Part shown: positions 16,467-24,719 of the stretch, in pieces
Layout: each line of letters starts with the position of its first letter
Numbering within the stretch: position 1 is the stretch's first letter
From: JBBSOK01 sp965219125
GTDB taxonomy: Bacteria; Bacteroidota; Bacteroidia; Flavobacteriales; Flavobacteriaceae
Direction: 5' to 3'
DNA length: 64,000 nt
NCBI GenBank assembly: GCA_965219125.1
Contig: CBDCMO010000002.1
Location: 868,001-932,000, forward strand
The notes under the pieces: generated by a model
The model's input: the letters and a program-made list of their open reading frames with translations, nothing else
Told to the model about the DNA's origin: nothing
Database searches by the model: none
Position numbers and translations under genes: made by a program

Positions 16467-17147
16467 ATGAGAATAGCAGTATTAACCGGCGCCGGCGTAA
16501 GTGCTGAAAGTGGTCTTAAAACCTTTCGAGATGACGATGGACTTTGGGAAGGACACGATGTAATGCAAGTTGCAACGCCAGCAGGTTTTGAAAAAGATCC
16601 AAAATTGGTTTTGGAGTTTTACAATCAACGACGCAGGCAGTTAAAAGTAGCAGCTCCAAATGCAGCACACATTGCATTGGCAAATCTCGAACAAGAAAAT
16701 GAAGTAACTATAATTACCCAAAATGTAGACGATCTACACGAAAGAGCTGGCAGCTCCAAAGTTATCCACTTGCACGGCGAATTATTGAAGGTAAGAAGCA
16801 CCTTTGACGAAAACCTAATAATGGATTGGCAGAAGGATTTAAACCTAGGTGATTTCTGCGAACACAATCATCAACTTAGGCCTCATATAGTTTGGTTTGG
16901 AGAAGCAGTACCAATGATGGATTTGGCAATTGAAGAAGTAGAAAATGCCGAAGTTATAATAATTGTTGGAACTTCTATGCAGGTTTATCCAGCTGCTGGC
17001 TTAGTACAATACGCAAAACCTAACGCCAAGATTTATTTTGTAGATCCAAACCCAAATATTAATCTGTCAAAAAAAATTACAATTATTGCTGAAAATGCTT
17101 CAACAGGTATTCCTAAAGTTGTGGGAATGTTGAAAGAGAAAAGTTAA
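16467..17147 (+). CDS. cobB: NAD-dependent protein deacylase, sirtuin (CobB/SIR2)
   Basis: Removes acyl groups from lysines while consuming NAD+. The 226-aa form starts at ATG 16467 (MRIAVLTGAGVSAESG); the longer frame upstream is intergenic. Visible are the NAD motif GAGVSAESG, TQNVDDLHERAG, the catalytic histidine H103 in HLHGEL, and GTSMQVYPAAGL. Y52 and R55 (FYNQRR) are the Tyr-xx-Arg pair that lets CobB and SIRT5 accept succinyl- or malonyl-lysine. The usual four zinc cysteines are missing: only one Cys (DFCEHN) remains. Closest in form to compact Bacteroidota sirtuins. Confidence 0.93.
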   Translation: MRIAVLTGAGVSAESGLKTFRDDDGLWEGHDVMQVATPAGFEKDPKLVLEFYNQRRRQLKVAAPNAAHIALANLEQENEVTIITQNVDDLHERAGSSKVIHLHGELLKVRSTFDENLIMDWQKDLNLGDFCEHNHQLRPHIVWFGEAVPMMDLAIEEVENAEVIIIVGTSMQVYPAAGLVQYAKPNAKIYFVDPNPNINLSKKITIIAENASTGIPKVVGMLKEKS

Positions 17148-17230
17148 TTGAAAACTTTTTCAGTTTAAACCTAAAATTCAATTTCAAAAAAGGTTGACCG
17201 AAACGCCTAAAATCCCAATTCAAAAAAACA

Positions 17231-17238
17231 TATCTTTG
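17231..17238 (+). promoter_or_regulatory. Probable -7 element of the purB promoter
   Basis: TATCTTTG, 20 bp before the purB ATG. No TTG sits at the normal spacing upstream. Confidence 0.5.
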
Positions 17239-17258
17239 CGTGCTTAAAGTAGCTTTCT

Positions 17259-18602
17259 ATGTACACGAATTCGCTTCAAGCAATTTCTCCAATTGATGGC
17301 AGATATGCCTCAAAAACCTCGGCACTCATTCCTTATTTTTCTGAAGAAGCCTTAATTCGATATAGGATTATGGTTGAAGTTGAATATTTTATCGCTTTGG
17401 TTGAGTTGCCTTTGCCACAATTACAAGATTTTGACAAAGCTTTATTTGAAAAGCTCCGTGAACTTTATACCGATTTTACCGTGCAAGATGCAGTAAAAAT
17501 CAAGGAAACGGAAAAGGTTACAAATCACGATGTAAAGGCGGTCGAATATTTTATAAAAGAACAATTTGAAAAGCTTGGCATTGAAAAATATAAAGAATTT
17601 ATTCATTTTGGCTTAACCTCTCAAGACATCAATAATACTGCAATTCCGCTTTCATTAAAAGATGCCGTTAACGATGTTTATGTGCCGCATTTAATGCAAG
17701 TAAAAAACAAGCTGAAAGAACTTTCCCAAGAATGGGAAGGTGTTGCAATGCTGGCTAGAACACACGGGCAACCAGCTTCACCAACGAGATTGGGAAAAGA
17801 AATTGAAGTATTTGTGGTGAGGATTGAAGAACAATTTAATCTTTTAACCAGCGTAAAAAGCGCAGCAAAATTTGGCGGCGCAACCGGAAATTTTAATGCA
17901 CATCAAGTTGCATACCCAAATATTGATTGGAAACAATTTGGCAGCAATTTTGTGCAGGGAAAATTAGGTTTACATCATTCGTTCCCTACAACGCAAGTTG
18001 AACATTATGACCATATGGCGGCACTTTTTGACTGCCTAAAACGAATAAATACAATTCTCATAGATTTAAATAGGGATATTTGGACCTACGTTTCAATGGA
18101 ATATTTTAAACAGAAAATTAAAGCCGGAGAAATTGGAAGTAGTGCAATGCCACACAAAGTAAATCCTATAGATTTTGAAAATAGTGAAGGAAATTTAGGA
18201 TTGGCAAATGCAATTTTTGAACATCTTTCAGCTAAACTACCTATAAGCAGATTGCAAAGGGATTTAACCGATAGTACGGTTTTACGAAATATTGGTGTGC
18301 CAATTGGGCATACTTTAATTGCTTTAAATTCAACTTTAAAAGGATTGAATAAATTGATTATTAACGAAGCAAAATTTAAGGAAGATTTAGATAAAAACTG
18401 GCCAGTGGTTGCAGAAGCTATTCAAACAGTTCTGCGTCGTGAGGGTTATCCAAATCCATACGAAGCTTTAAAAGGTTTAACACGAACCAATGAAGCCATC
18501 AACCAAACTACCATCGCAAACTTTATTGAAACGCTAGAAATTCCAGAAGCTGTAAAAGCTGAAATGCGAAAAATTACACCATCAAACTACACAGGAATCT
18601 AA
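17259..18602 (+). CDS. purB: Adenylosuccinate lyase
   Basis: Cleaves SAICAR and adenylosuccinate with release of fumarate, two steps of purine synthesis. The 447-aa protein belongs to the fumarase/aspartase superfamily: ISPIDGRYASKT at the N-terminus, TSQDINNTA, the catalytic-region ARTHGQPASPT, and the superfamily signature SSAMPHKVNPIDFENSEG at about residues 292-309. Length and opening match the E. coli-type PurB. It is a single-gene unit, followed by a large inverted repeat and a terminator. Confidence 0.97.
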   Translation: MYTNSLQAISPIDGRYASKTSALIPYFSEEALIRYRIMVEVEYFIALVELPLPQLQDFDKALFEKLRELYTDFTVQDAVKIKETEKVTNHDVKAVEYFIKEQFEKLGIEKYKEFIHFGLTSQDINNTAIPLSLKDAVNDVYVPHLMQVKNKLKELSQEWEGVAMLARTHGQPASPTRLGKEIEVFVVRIEEQFNLLTSVKSAAKFGGATGNFNAHQVAYPNIDWKQFGSNFVQGKLGLHHSFPTTQVEHYDHMAALFDCLKRINTILIDLNRDIWTYVSMEYFKQKIKAGEIGSSAMPHKVNPIDFENSEGNLGLANAIFEHLSAKLPISRLQRDLTDSTVLRNIGVPIGHTLIALNSTLKGLNKLIINEAKFKEDLDKNWPVVAEAIQTVLRREGYPNPYEALKGLTRTNEAINQTTIANFIETLEIPEAVKAEMRKITPSNYTGI

Positions 18603-18603
18603 A

Positions 18604-18699
18604 ACCTCTGCGAAACTCTGCGGTTCTCTGTGCAACTCTGTGGTATAGCGCTATAACACAGAGTTTCGCAGAGTAAAAACGCAGAGTTACACAGAGAGA
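18604..18699. repeat. Inverted quasi-repeat of CTCTG(C/T)G words
   Basis: The tract repeats CTCTGCG, CTCTGTG and AACTCTG words, then runs into their reverse complements after a centre at TATAGCGCTATA (about 18643-18654). The innermost arms CTCTGTG and CACAGAG pair, and outer words pair again, so a long stem-loop can form. It lies in the 3' region of purB, just before the terminator at 18708. Such tracts are a known but unexplained feature of Bacteroidota intergenic DNA. Confidence 0.8.
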
Positions 18700-18707
18700 A
18701 ATTAAAA

Positions 18708-18733
18708 AGCCCCAACTTAAAAAAGTCGGGGCT
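18708..18733. terminator. Bidirectional terminator between purB and the DUF4252 operon
   Basis: AGCCCCAACTT pairs with AAGTCGGGGCT (one mismatch) around a short A-rich loop; A-rich and T-rich flanks suit both strands. It separates two convergent units. Confidence 0.8.
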
Positions 18734-18758
18734 ATTAACTAAGAAACTCAACAAAAAT

Positions 18759-19301
18759 TTAATCCTTAAAAATCGGTCCGAAGCCGCTTAACTTGCCTGC
18801 GTCAATATCTCCGTTTTTAAGACTATTCATTAATTTTATCATTTGGTCCGGGCGCATTTTATCACCAAGTAATCTAAAAACCGCAAACCCTCTTTTATCA
18901 TCACTAGCATAAATTATTACCTCATTTATTGCATCTTCATCTCCAGTATATTTTAGGGTTGCGCTCCAATTGTTGCTATTAATTCGCGTAAGTTCTTTGT
19001 ATTGCGGTTGGTCCAGCACGTTTTTTATTTCCTGTTTCTGCGCCAAATATTCCACCGTATCGCCATCTTTTATTGGATAGGCCACAACATTTACTTTTTT
19101 AATGGTGTTGAAAATATCCTTTTCTTCGGGCGTAAAGTTTGCTGTGTTGGATTGCAACAAGCTTGCAGCTATATCAATTTTCATAAACTTATCGTCGTCT
19201 TGTTTTTCAACCAAATACTTTTGCAGAGATTTTTCATTTTGACAGCTTAAAATGGACATTGCCAAAAACCCAAGACTTAAAACATACCGTAAGATTGTCA
19301 T
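18759..19301 (-). CDS. DUF4252 lipoprotein-like protein, second copy
   Basis: A 180-aa exported protein with an N-terminal hydrophobic signal ending in MSILSCQNEK, a plausible lipobox with Cys at about residue 20. The body fits DUF4252 (FMKIDIAASLLQ, then EKDIFNTIKKVNVVAYP and GFAVFRLLGDKMRPDQMIKLM). It sits 3 bp after a second DUF4252 gene of the same length, forming a tandem pair at the end of a sigma-factor operon. The family has no known activity; being with an ECF sigma factor suggests an envelope-stress or surface role. Confidence 0.82.
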   Translation of the reverse strand: MTILRYVLSLGFLAMSILSCQNEKSLQKYLVEKQDDDKFMKIDIAASLLQSNTANFTPEEKDIFNTIKKVNVVAYPIKDGDTVEYLAQKQEIKNVLDQPQYKELTRINSNNWSATLKYTGDEDAINEVIIYASDDKRGFAVFRLLGDKMRPDQMIKLMNSLKNGDIDAGKLSGFGPIFKD

Positions 19302-19304
19302 TAT

Positions 19305-19847
19305 TTAGTTCTTTTTTTGGTTTCCTAAATCCTTCATCTTATCACTTCCCGGAACCTTTAAATCCTTTGTAAGTTGGCTTATTTTCTTAAGATCAATATT
19401 TCCGGTCATTGTCATAATTACCGTCATATTTTTGCCATCTACATTACCTTGAAAAAGCATCAATAATTCGCTAACAAAGTTTTCGCTTTTACCATCTTTA
19501 CTGTAAAATTTAATATTTTGGTTTTCATCTTTTACACGCATCAGTTCTCCTAACTTTCCGCTAGAATCCCCAACATATTTGCTAACTGCGGCATCCATTT
19601 TGGTCGCTACATTTTTATTGTCTGTTGTGTAAATTTTAATGTTATCTAAATTGTTAACCAAGTTTAAATATTCCTGCGCATCGGGATCGCTTGAGTTTAG
19701 ATCCATTTTGCTCAGTAATTTGAACATGTTTTTGGTAACCACTACAGAGGTTACATCTTTTTCGTTCTCAAAACTGTCGAACGCGTTTTGTGCTTGGGCC
19801 AAAAATGGCGCCATTAATATTGCTGCTGCTATTAGTAACTTTTTCAT
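19305..19847 (-). CDS. DUF4252 secreted protein, first copy
   Basis: A 180-aa protein with signal peptide (MKKLLIAAAILMAPFLAQAQ, cleavage after AQA). The mature part (FDSFENEKDVTSVVVTKNMF, then LDNIKIYTTDNK and LLMLFQGNVDGKNMTVIMTMTG) is typical of DUF4252. It differs from the next gene in being a soluble exported protein rather than a predicted lipoprotein. It is third in the order sigma factor, membrane protein, DUF4252, DUF4252, with 27 bp from the gene before. Confidence 0.87.
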   Translation of the reverse strand: MKKLLIAAAILMAPFLAQAQNAFDSFENEKDVTSVVVTKNMFKLLSKMDLNSSDPDAQEYLNLVNNLDNIKIYTTDNKNVATKMDAAVSKYVGDSSGKLGELMRVKDENQNIKFYSKDGKSENFVSELLMLFQGNVDGKNMTVIMTMTGNIDLKKISQLTKDLKVPGSDKMKDLGNQKKN

Positions 19848-19874
19848 CTTATTGTTGTTTTTAATTTTTGTTAT

Positions 19875-20309
19875 TTATTTTAATACTTTGTTTTTATTTA
19901 TTTTGAATTGATCGATAATCGCTAATTGCTCCGTTCCTTTATTTAGGTTTTTTGAAAGAAGCATCATTGTTTCCCGCGTTTGGTTAAAAGCCATCAAAGC
20001 TTCTCGCTCTTCTTGGCTAACCGAAGGTTTTGAGAAAAACAATGCACCAACCGTAATTGCTGTAACAAGTATTGCCGCCACACTATACATCCACGGTTTC
20101 ATTGCCTTTTCTTTATTCGGAAGTTTAATTTCTGCTTTTAAAACTTCACTTTTTGCAACTTCAAAGCTTTTAAAAAGTGGCACATAGTTTTGCAAATGTG
20201 CTGCAACCGATTCACTTGCAAAATATTCTTTCAAAATTGCTTCGTCATTTAGAGTTGTATTTCCTTCAAAATACGCTTCCAAAAGCTGTTCTATTTTATT
20301 TAATTCCAT
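19875..20309 (-). CDS. Putative anti-sigma factor, single-pass membrane protein
   Basis: A 144-aa protein: a cytoplasmic N-terminal helix region (KIEQLLEAYFEGNTTLNDE, then LKEYFASESVAAHLQNY), one membrane segment at about 74-92 (WMYSVAAILVTAITVGALFF), and a short outer part. The layout and the 14-bp overlap with the ECF sigma gene suggest an anti-sigma partner, though the zinc-binding HxxxCxxC of ZAS-type anti-sigmas is absent. The role is therefore inferred from context. Confidence 0.65.
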   Translation of the reverse strand: MELNKIEQLLEAYFEGNTTLNDEAILKEYFASESVAAHLQNYVPLFKSFEVAKSEVLKAEIKLPNKEKAMKPWMYSVAAILVTAITVGALFFSKPSVSQEEREALMAFNQTRETMMLLSKNLNKGTEQLAIIDQFKINKNKVLK

Positions 20310-20802
20310 AGTTATAATTTTTTATAAGCGCTTCTCGTATTGTTTTTCTTGCTCTAGAAAGTGCCACTCGTATTGCTGTTTCGTTCATTTCAAGCATTTT
20401 GGCTATTTCAGAAAATTCAAAAGCTTCTACATCTCTTAACTGTAATATTATTTTTTGTTGTTCGGGCAAATCTTCCATTAAACTAAAAACCATTTCAACA
20501 CCTTCATTACCTTCAACTTGCCTTTCAATACTGTCAGAATGTTCATAATTACTATGTACAATCTTCAAATTTCCGGCTTGTTTAGATTTTAATCTATCCA
20601 AACAATAATTTTTGGTCATTGTAATGGCAAATGCTTCGGGGCTTTTATACTTTTCAATATTTTTTTTGCCTTTCCACAGTTTATAAAAAACTTCCTGCAC
20701 GGCGTCCTCAGCTTCATCTGTTGAAACCAAAAGTCGTTTCGCAATTCGGAATAGCCTATCTTTAAAGGGCAAAACCGTTTCGGTAAATTGTTTTTGGTTC
20801 AT
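20296..20802 (-). CDS. ECF-type RNA polymerase sigma factor
   Basis: A 168-aa sigma-70 family member with only regions 2 and 4. Region 2 (about 10-80) carries FRIAKRLLVSTDEAEDAVQEVFYKLW. Region 4 (about 105-160) carries LPEQQKIILQLRDVEAFEFSE and a helix-turn-helix ending in ETAIRVALSRARKTIR. It is the first gene of a four-gene operon with a putative anti-sigma factor and two DUF4252 proteins, which are its likely targets or sensors. I see no TAnnTTTG promoter just upstream; autoregulation is possible. Confidence 0.92.
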   Translation of the reverse strand: MNQKQFTETVLPFKDRLFRIAKRLLVSTDEAEDAVQEVFYKLWKGKKNIEKYKSPEAFAITMTKNYCLDRLKSKQAGNLKIVHSNYEHSDSIERQVEGNEGVEMVFSLMEDLPEQQKIILQLRDVEAFEFSEIAKMLEMNETAIRVALSRARKTIREALIKNYNYGIK

Positions 20803-21068
20803 TTGGTTAGTCTTGCTTGGTCAGTAGGCCGTTCTATAGTAAGGACGATATGATTTGATATTTGTTACAATTTAATTTCATTCCTGTTTCTTTTGAAATG
20901 TTTTACCCTTTATGGCGTTTAAAATTAAAGCATTTTGAATGTTCTTTAATTTGAACAACTTTTGCCATTATTTTTATATTTTTACTGAAATTGAAAATTG
21001 AATCGTTTTTCAATCCAATAATATGAATTCGATATAGTTTCGAATCTTAAACCTTGAATATTTCTCTC

Positions 21069-22463
21069 GTGAAAAAGAAAATCATTTTCCCCATAATTGC
21101 TATTTGTCTTCTATTCGTTTCGTGTTTTGAAGATCTTGACGATAACGATAAACTGGCATCCACAAACGAAATCAATAATTTTGTGTATCGTGCGCTGAAC
21201 TATTTTTATCTGTATAAAGCCGACACGCCAGAATTGGCAAATGATGCGTTTGCAAATTCTGACGAATTGAATAATTTTTTGAATAATTATGATTCGCCCG
21301 AATCTTTATTTGAATATTTAAAATCTCCCGTAGATCGTTTCAGCGTTCTATTTCCAGATTTTGAGGTTATCGAAAATGCTTTAAATGGTGTTTCATTGAA
21401 CAACGGTTTAGAATTTGGATTAGTGCGATATCCGGACGGAAGCAATAAAGTTTTTGGTTATGCGCGCTACGTTTTACCAAACACATCAGCCTCAAACGCT
21501 GGCCTTTTGCGCGGCGATATTTTTACGGAAATTAACGGCACCCAATTAACCGACACCAATTTTTCAGACCTTTTAAACCAAGATAGCTACACAATTGGGC
21601 TAGCAACTTTTGATGGTACCAACATTTTACCAACCGGCGAAACTGCCGATTTAATTAAAACCCAATACACCGAAAATCCTGTTTTTCTCGCTCAAACTTT
21701 AAATATTCAAGGACAAAAAATTGGTTATATTATGTACAATGCCTTTACAGCCTCTTTTAACAGCCAACTTAACGCAGCTTTTGGACAATTTAAAAGTGAT
21801 GGAGTTACAGATGTTGTTTTAGATTTACGCTACAACGGCGGCGGATCTGTTGACACAGCCAAAGGGCTTTCTAGCATGATTACAGGTCAATTTGAAGGTC
21901 AGCTATATTTTAAGGAATTTTGGAACGTCGATAGACAAGCCGATTTTGCCGAAGATGCTTTTTTTGAAAATACACTTGGCGGCGAGCAGGTAAATAGTTT
22001 AAATCTTACAAGACTGTACGTTTTAACTACTGGCAGGACTGCTTCCGCGAGCGAGTTGGTTATAAATACGTTGAGTCCTTATATTAATGTAGTTCAAGTT
22101 GGGCTAAATACAACTGGAAAATTTCAGGCTTCAATTTTATTATACGATGCGGCAGCGCCAAACTTTAGAAGAAGCGAAGCCAACCCAGGCCATAAATACG
22201 CAATGTTGCCATTGGTTTTTAAAACGGCAAACAGCGTAGGATTTACAGATTATATTGATGGACTTATTCCAGACATAGAAATTCGCGAAGATTATAGCAA
22301 TTTAGGGCAATTGGGCGATCCAAACGAACCCTTGTTGGCTACTGCAATTGCAAATATTTTAGGTTCTCCCAAACCTCAGCAAAGAAGTAATATAAGTTTA
22401 GAAGAAATTTCTGAAAGTAAGTTTACTTCGCCTATTTATCAAAAGATGGTTGCTGAAAAATAG
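21069..22463 (+). CDS. S41 family peptidase, lipoprotein
   Basis: A 464-aa C-terminal-processing-protease relative anchored by lipid: the signal peptide KKKIIFPIIAICLLFVSC has a lipobox with Cys at about residue 19. Residues about 100-190 form a PDZ-like module (GLEFGLVRYPDG, then SNAGLLRGDIFTEING), followed by the S41 core with DVVLDLRYNGGGSVDTAKGL, the nucleophile in GRTASASELV (about residue 325) and a lysine in TTGKFQAS. The start is GTG (21069) or TTG (21054); no ATG fits. It runs into the importer genes below, suggesting co-transcription. Confidence 0.87.
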   Translation: MKKKIIFPIIAICLLFVSCFEDLDDNDKLASTNEINNFVYRALNYFYLYKADTPELANDAFANSDELNNFLNNYDSPESLFEYLKSPVDRFSVLFPDFEVIENALNGVSLNNGLEFGLVRYPDGSNKVFGYARYVLPNTSASNAGLLRGDIFTEINGTQLTDTNFSDLLNQDSYTIGLATFDGTNILPTGETADLIKTQYTENPVFLAQTLNIQGQKIGYIMYNAFTASFNSQLNAAFGQFKSDGVTDVVLDLRYNGGGSVDTAKGLSSMITGQFEGQLYFKEFWNVDRQADFAEDAFFENTLGGEQVNSLNLTRLYVLTTGRTASASELVINTLSPYINVVQVGLNTTGKFQASILLYDAAAPNFRRSEANPGHKYAMLPLVFKTANSVGFTDYIDGLIPDIEIREDYSNLGQLGDPNEPLLATAIANILGSPKPQQRSNISLEEISESKFTSPIYQKMVAEK

Positions 22464-22530
22464 CCATCAAATTATTTCCAATTTTAAATTTAACTGTTTG
22501 ATTTATACTATAATTAGCTCATGTTTTCGG

Positions 22531-23688
22531 TTGAAATATTTAGCAATTTTAATACTTTTCGTCGGAATAACTATTTCTTGTAAAGACAAAAATTCCAATC
22601 AAAATTCTGAAATTTCTAAATCTGTAAAGTCGATAAATTCAGATTCAATTTCTGAAATTAAATATGCCAAATGCTTTACGATTACAAACTATGAAGGCTA
22701 TAAAATAATTGAAATTACAAATGCTTGGCCGGGCGCGACCAAACATTTTAAATATGCTTTGGTTGAAGAAAATGGCAAACTCCCAACAGATTTAGAATTT
22801 GATGCGGTTGTAAAAATTCCGTTGAAAAATATTGTTGTAACCTCAACAACGCACATTCCTTCATTAGAAATGTTGGGTGTTGAAAATACATTGATTGGCT
22901 TTCCAAATCTCGATTATATTTCTTCGGAAAAAACTAGGAAGCGTATTAGTGATAAACAAATCAAGGAACTTGGTAGAAACGAAGATATAAATACTGAAGT
23001 ATTGATAGAATTAAACCCTAATCTTGTGGTTGGTTATGGTATTGATAATGAAAATACAACCTTCACAACAATCGCGAAAACAGGAATTCCCGTTGTTTAT
23101 AATGCAGATTGGACAGAAACAACTCCTTTAGGAAAAGCAGAATGGCTAAAATTTTTCGGTGCATTTTATGGAAAAGAAAAATTAGCAGATAGTCTTTTTT
23201 CTAAAATTGAAGAAGATTATAATAAATCCAAAAAATTAGCTTTAACTGCCACAAATAAACCAACAGTTTTAAGTGGCGCGATGTACAAAGATGTTTGGTA
23301 TATGCCGCAAGGCAACAGTTGGGGCGCGCAATTTATAGCCGATGCAAATGGTGATTATCTTTGGAAAGATTCTGATGGAACTGGAAGTTTGTCGTTAAAC
23401 GTTGAATCAGTTTTAGAAAAAGGCAAAACTGCTGAAATTTGGATTGGTCCGGGACAATTTTCAAGTTATTCGCAATTAAAAGAAGCGAATCAAGTTTATG
23501 CAGAATTTGACGCTTTTAAAAATAAAAAAGTCTTTAACTTCACAAATAAAAAAGGTGAAACGGGCGGCGTTCTATATTACGAACTTGCCCCAAACAGACC
23601 AGATTTAGTTTTAAAGGATATCATTAAAGCCATTCATCCCGAATTATTACTGGACTACCAACCGTATTTTTTCAGTAAATTGCAGTAA
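22531..23688 (+). CDS. ABC importer substrate-binding lipoprotein (cobalamin/siderophore type)
   Basis: A 385-aa BtuF/FhuD-class receptor with one long backbone helix linking two lobes. I chose the TTG at 22531, which gives a standard lipoprotein signal (MKYLAILILFVGITISC). A TTG at 22450 inside the upstream gene gives an odd extension. Recognisable parts: IPLKNIVVTSTTHIPSLEMLG, then EVLIELNPNLVVGYG, and GNSWGAQFIADANGDYLW. The stop overlaps the permease start (TAATG). Ligand is not certain: cobalamin, iron-siderophore or haem are all open. Confidence 0.87.
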   Translation: MKYLAILILFVGITISCKDKNSNQNSEISKSVKSINSDSISEIKYAKCFTITNYEGYKIIEITNAWPGATKHFKYALVEENGKLPTDLEFDAVVKIPLKNIVVTSTTHIPSLEMLGVENTLIGFPNLDYISSEKTRKRISDKQIKELGRNEDINTEVLIELNPNLVVGYGIDNENTTFTTIAKTGIPVVYNADWTETTPLGKAEWLKFFGAFYGKEKLADSLFSKIEEDYNKSKKLALTATNKPTVLSGAMYKDVWYMPQGNSWGAQFIADANGDYLWKDSDGTGSLSLNVESVLEKGKTAEIWIGPGQFSSYSQLKEANQVYAEFDAFKNKKVFNFTNKKGETGGVLYYELAPNRPDLVLKDIIKAIHPELLLDYQPYFFSKLQ

Positions 23689-24719
23689 TGCAAACCAGCC
23701 AAAATTTTAGCACCTATTTCCTTATTTTAGGGGTTTTGTTGATAGCAATGTTGCTTTTAAACATTTCACTTGGCTCAGTTGGCATTCCGATAAATGAAGT
23801 GATTTCAGCAATTTTTGGTGGCGAAACAAGTAACGAAAGTTGGCAATATATAATTTTGGAATATCGACTACCAAAAGCAATAACGGCAATAATTGCAGGA
23901 GGTTCTCTTGCCATTTCCGGTTTACTAATGCAAACTTTATTTAGAAATCCGTTGGCTGGTCCATTTGTTCTTGGATTAAGCAGCGGCGCAAGTTTGGGAG
24001 TAGCTTTACTAATTATGGGCGCCGGACTTTTTGGAGGCTTTGTTGGCTCGGCTTTGGTAAGCCCATATAGTTTGGTAATTGCATCTGCCCTAGGCAGTTT
24101 TTTGGTTTTATTGGCGGTTTTAGCAATCACACTTCGCATCAAAGACACGATGGCAATTTTAATTATCGGTTTAATGTTTGGTAGCGTAACTGCTGCCATT
24201 GTTGGTGTTCTTTCCTATTTTAGCAATGCGGAACAATTGCAACAATACATTTTTTGGAGTTTCGGAAGTTTGGGAAATCAAAATTGGTCCGGCATTTTAA
24301 TATTATCAGTTTGTTTTATCTTCGGAAGTGTTTTGGCTTTTTTCAGTGGAAAATCATTGAATGCTTTATTATTAGGCGAAAACTATGCTAAAAGCATGGG
24401 TTTACAAATTAAGCGGACAACGTTGCTTATCATTTTAGCCACAAGTATTTTAGCGGGCGGCGTTACGGCATTTGTGGGGCCAGTCGCATTTGTTGGGCTT
24501 GCGGTTCCCCATATTACAAGGCAATATTTTACAACTTCCAATCACTTTATTCTATTGCCAGCAGTAATTTTGGTGGGTGCAATTTTGATGCTCATTTGCG
24601 ACACAATCGCACAATTACCTTTTTCCGAATATACGTTGCCTATAAATGCAATAACATCATTGGTTGGTGCGCCTGTTGTAATTTGGCTTTTGGTAAGAAA
24701 ACGTAAATTACTTTTTTGA
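23688..24719 (+). CDS. ABC importer permease, FecCD/BtuC family
   Basis: A 343-aa inner-membrane protein with about ten hydrophobic segments. Family marks are VLEYRLPK-type text (ILEYRLPKAITAIIAGGSLA), GLLMQTLFRNPLAGPFVLGLSSGASLG near residue 85-110, the coupling-helix region, and FVGPVAFVGLAVPHITR near 260. It forms the channel of the importer whose other subunits flank it, with overlapping start and stop codons on both sides, so all three are made together. Confidence 0.95.
   Translation: MQTSQNFSTYFLILGVLLIAMLLLNISLGSVGIPINEVISAIFGGETSNESWQYIILEYRLPKAITAIIAGGSLAISGLLMQTLFRNPLAGPFVLGLSSGASLGVALLIMGAGLFGGFVGSALVSPYSLVIASALGSFLVLLAVLAITLRIKDTMAILIIGLMFGSVTAAIVGVLSYFSNAEQLQQYIFWSFGSLGNQNWSGILILSVCFIFGSVLAFFSGKSLNALLLGENYAKSMGLQIKRTTLLIILATSILAGGVTAFVGPVAFVGLAVPHITRQYFTTSNHFILLPAVILVGAILMLICDTIAQLPFSEYTLPINAITSLVGAPVVIWLLVRKRKLLF

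Noticed and set aside
23714..24199. A 161-aa open frame antisense to the FecCD permease
   Set aside because: A shadow of the hydrophobic codons of a clear membrane protein; no start context and no domain.
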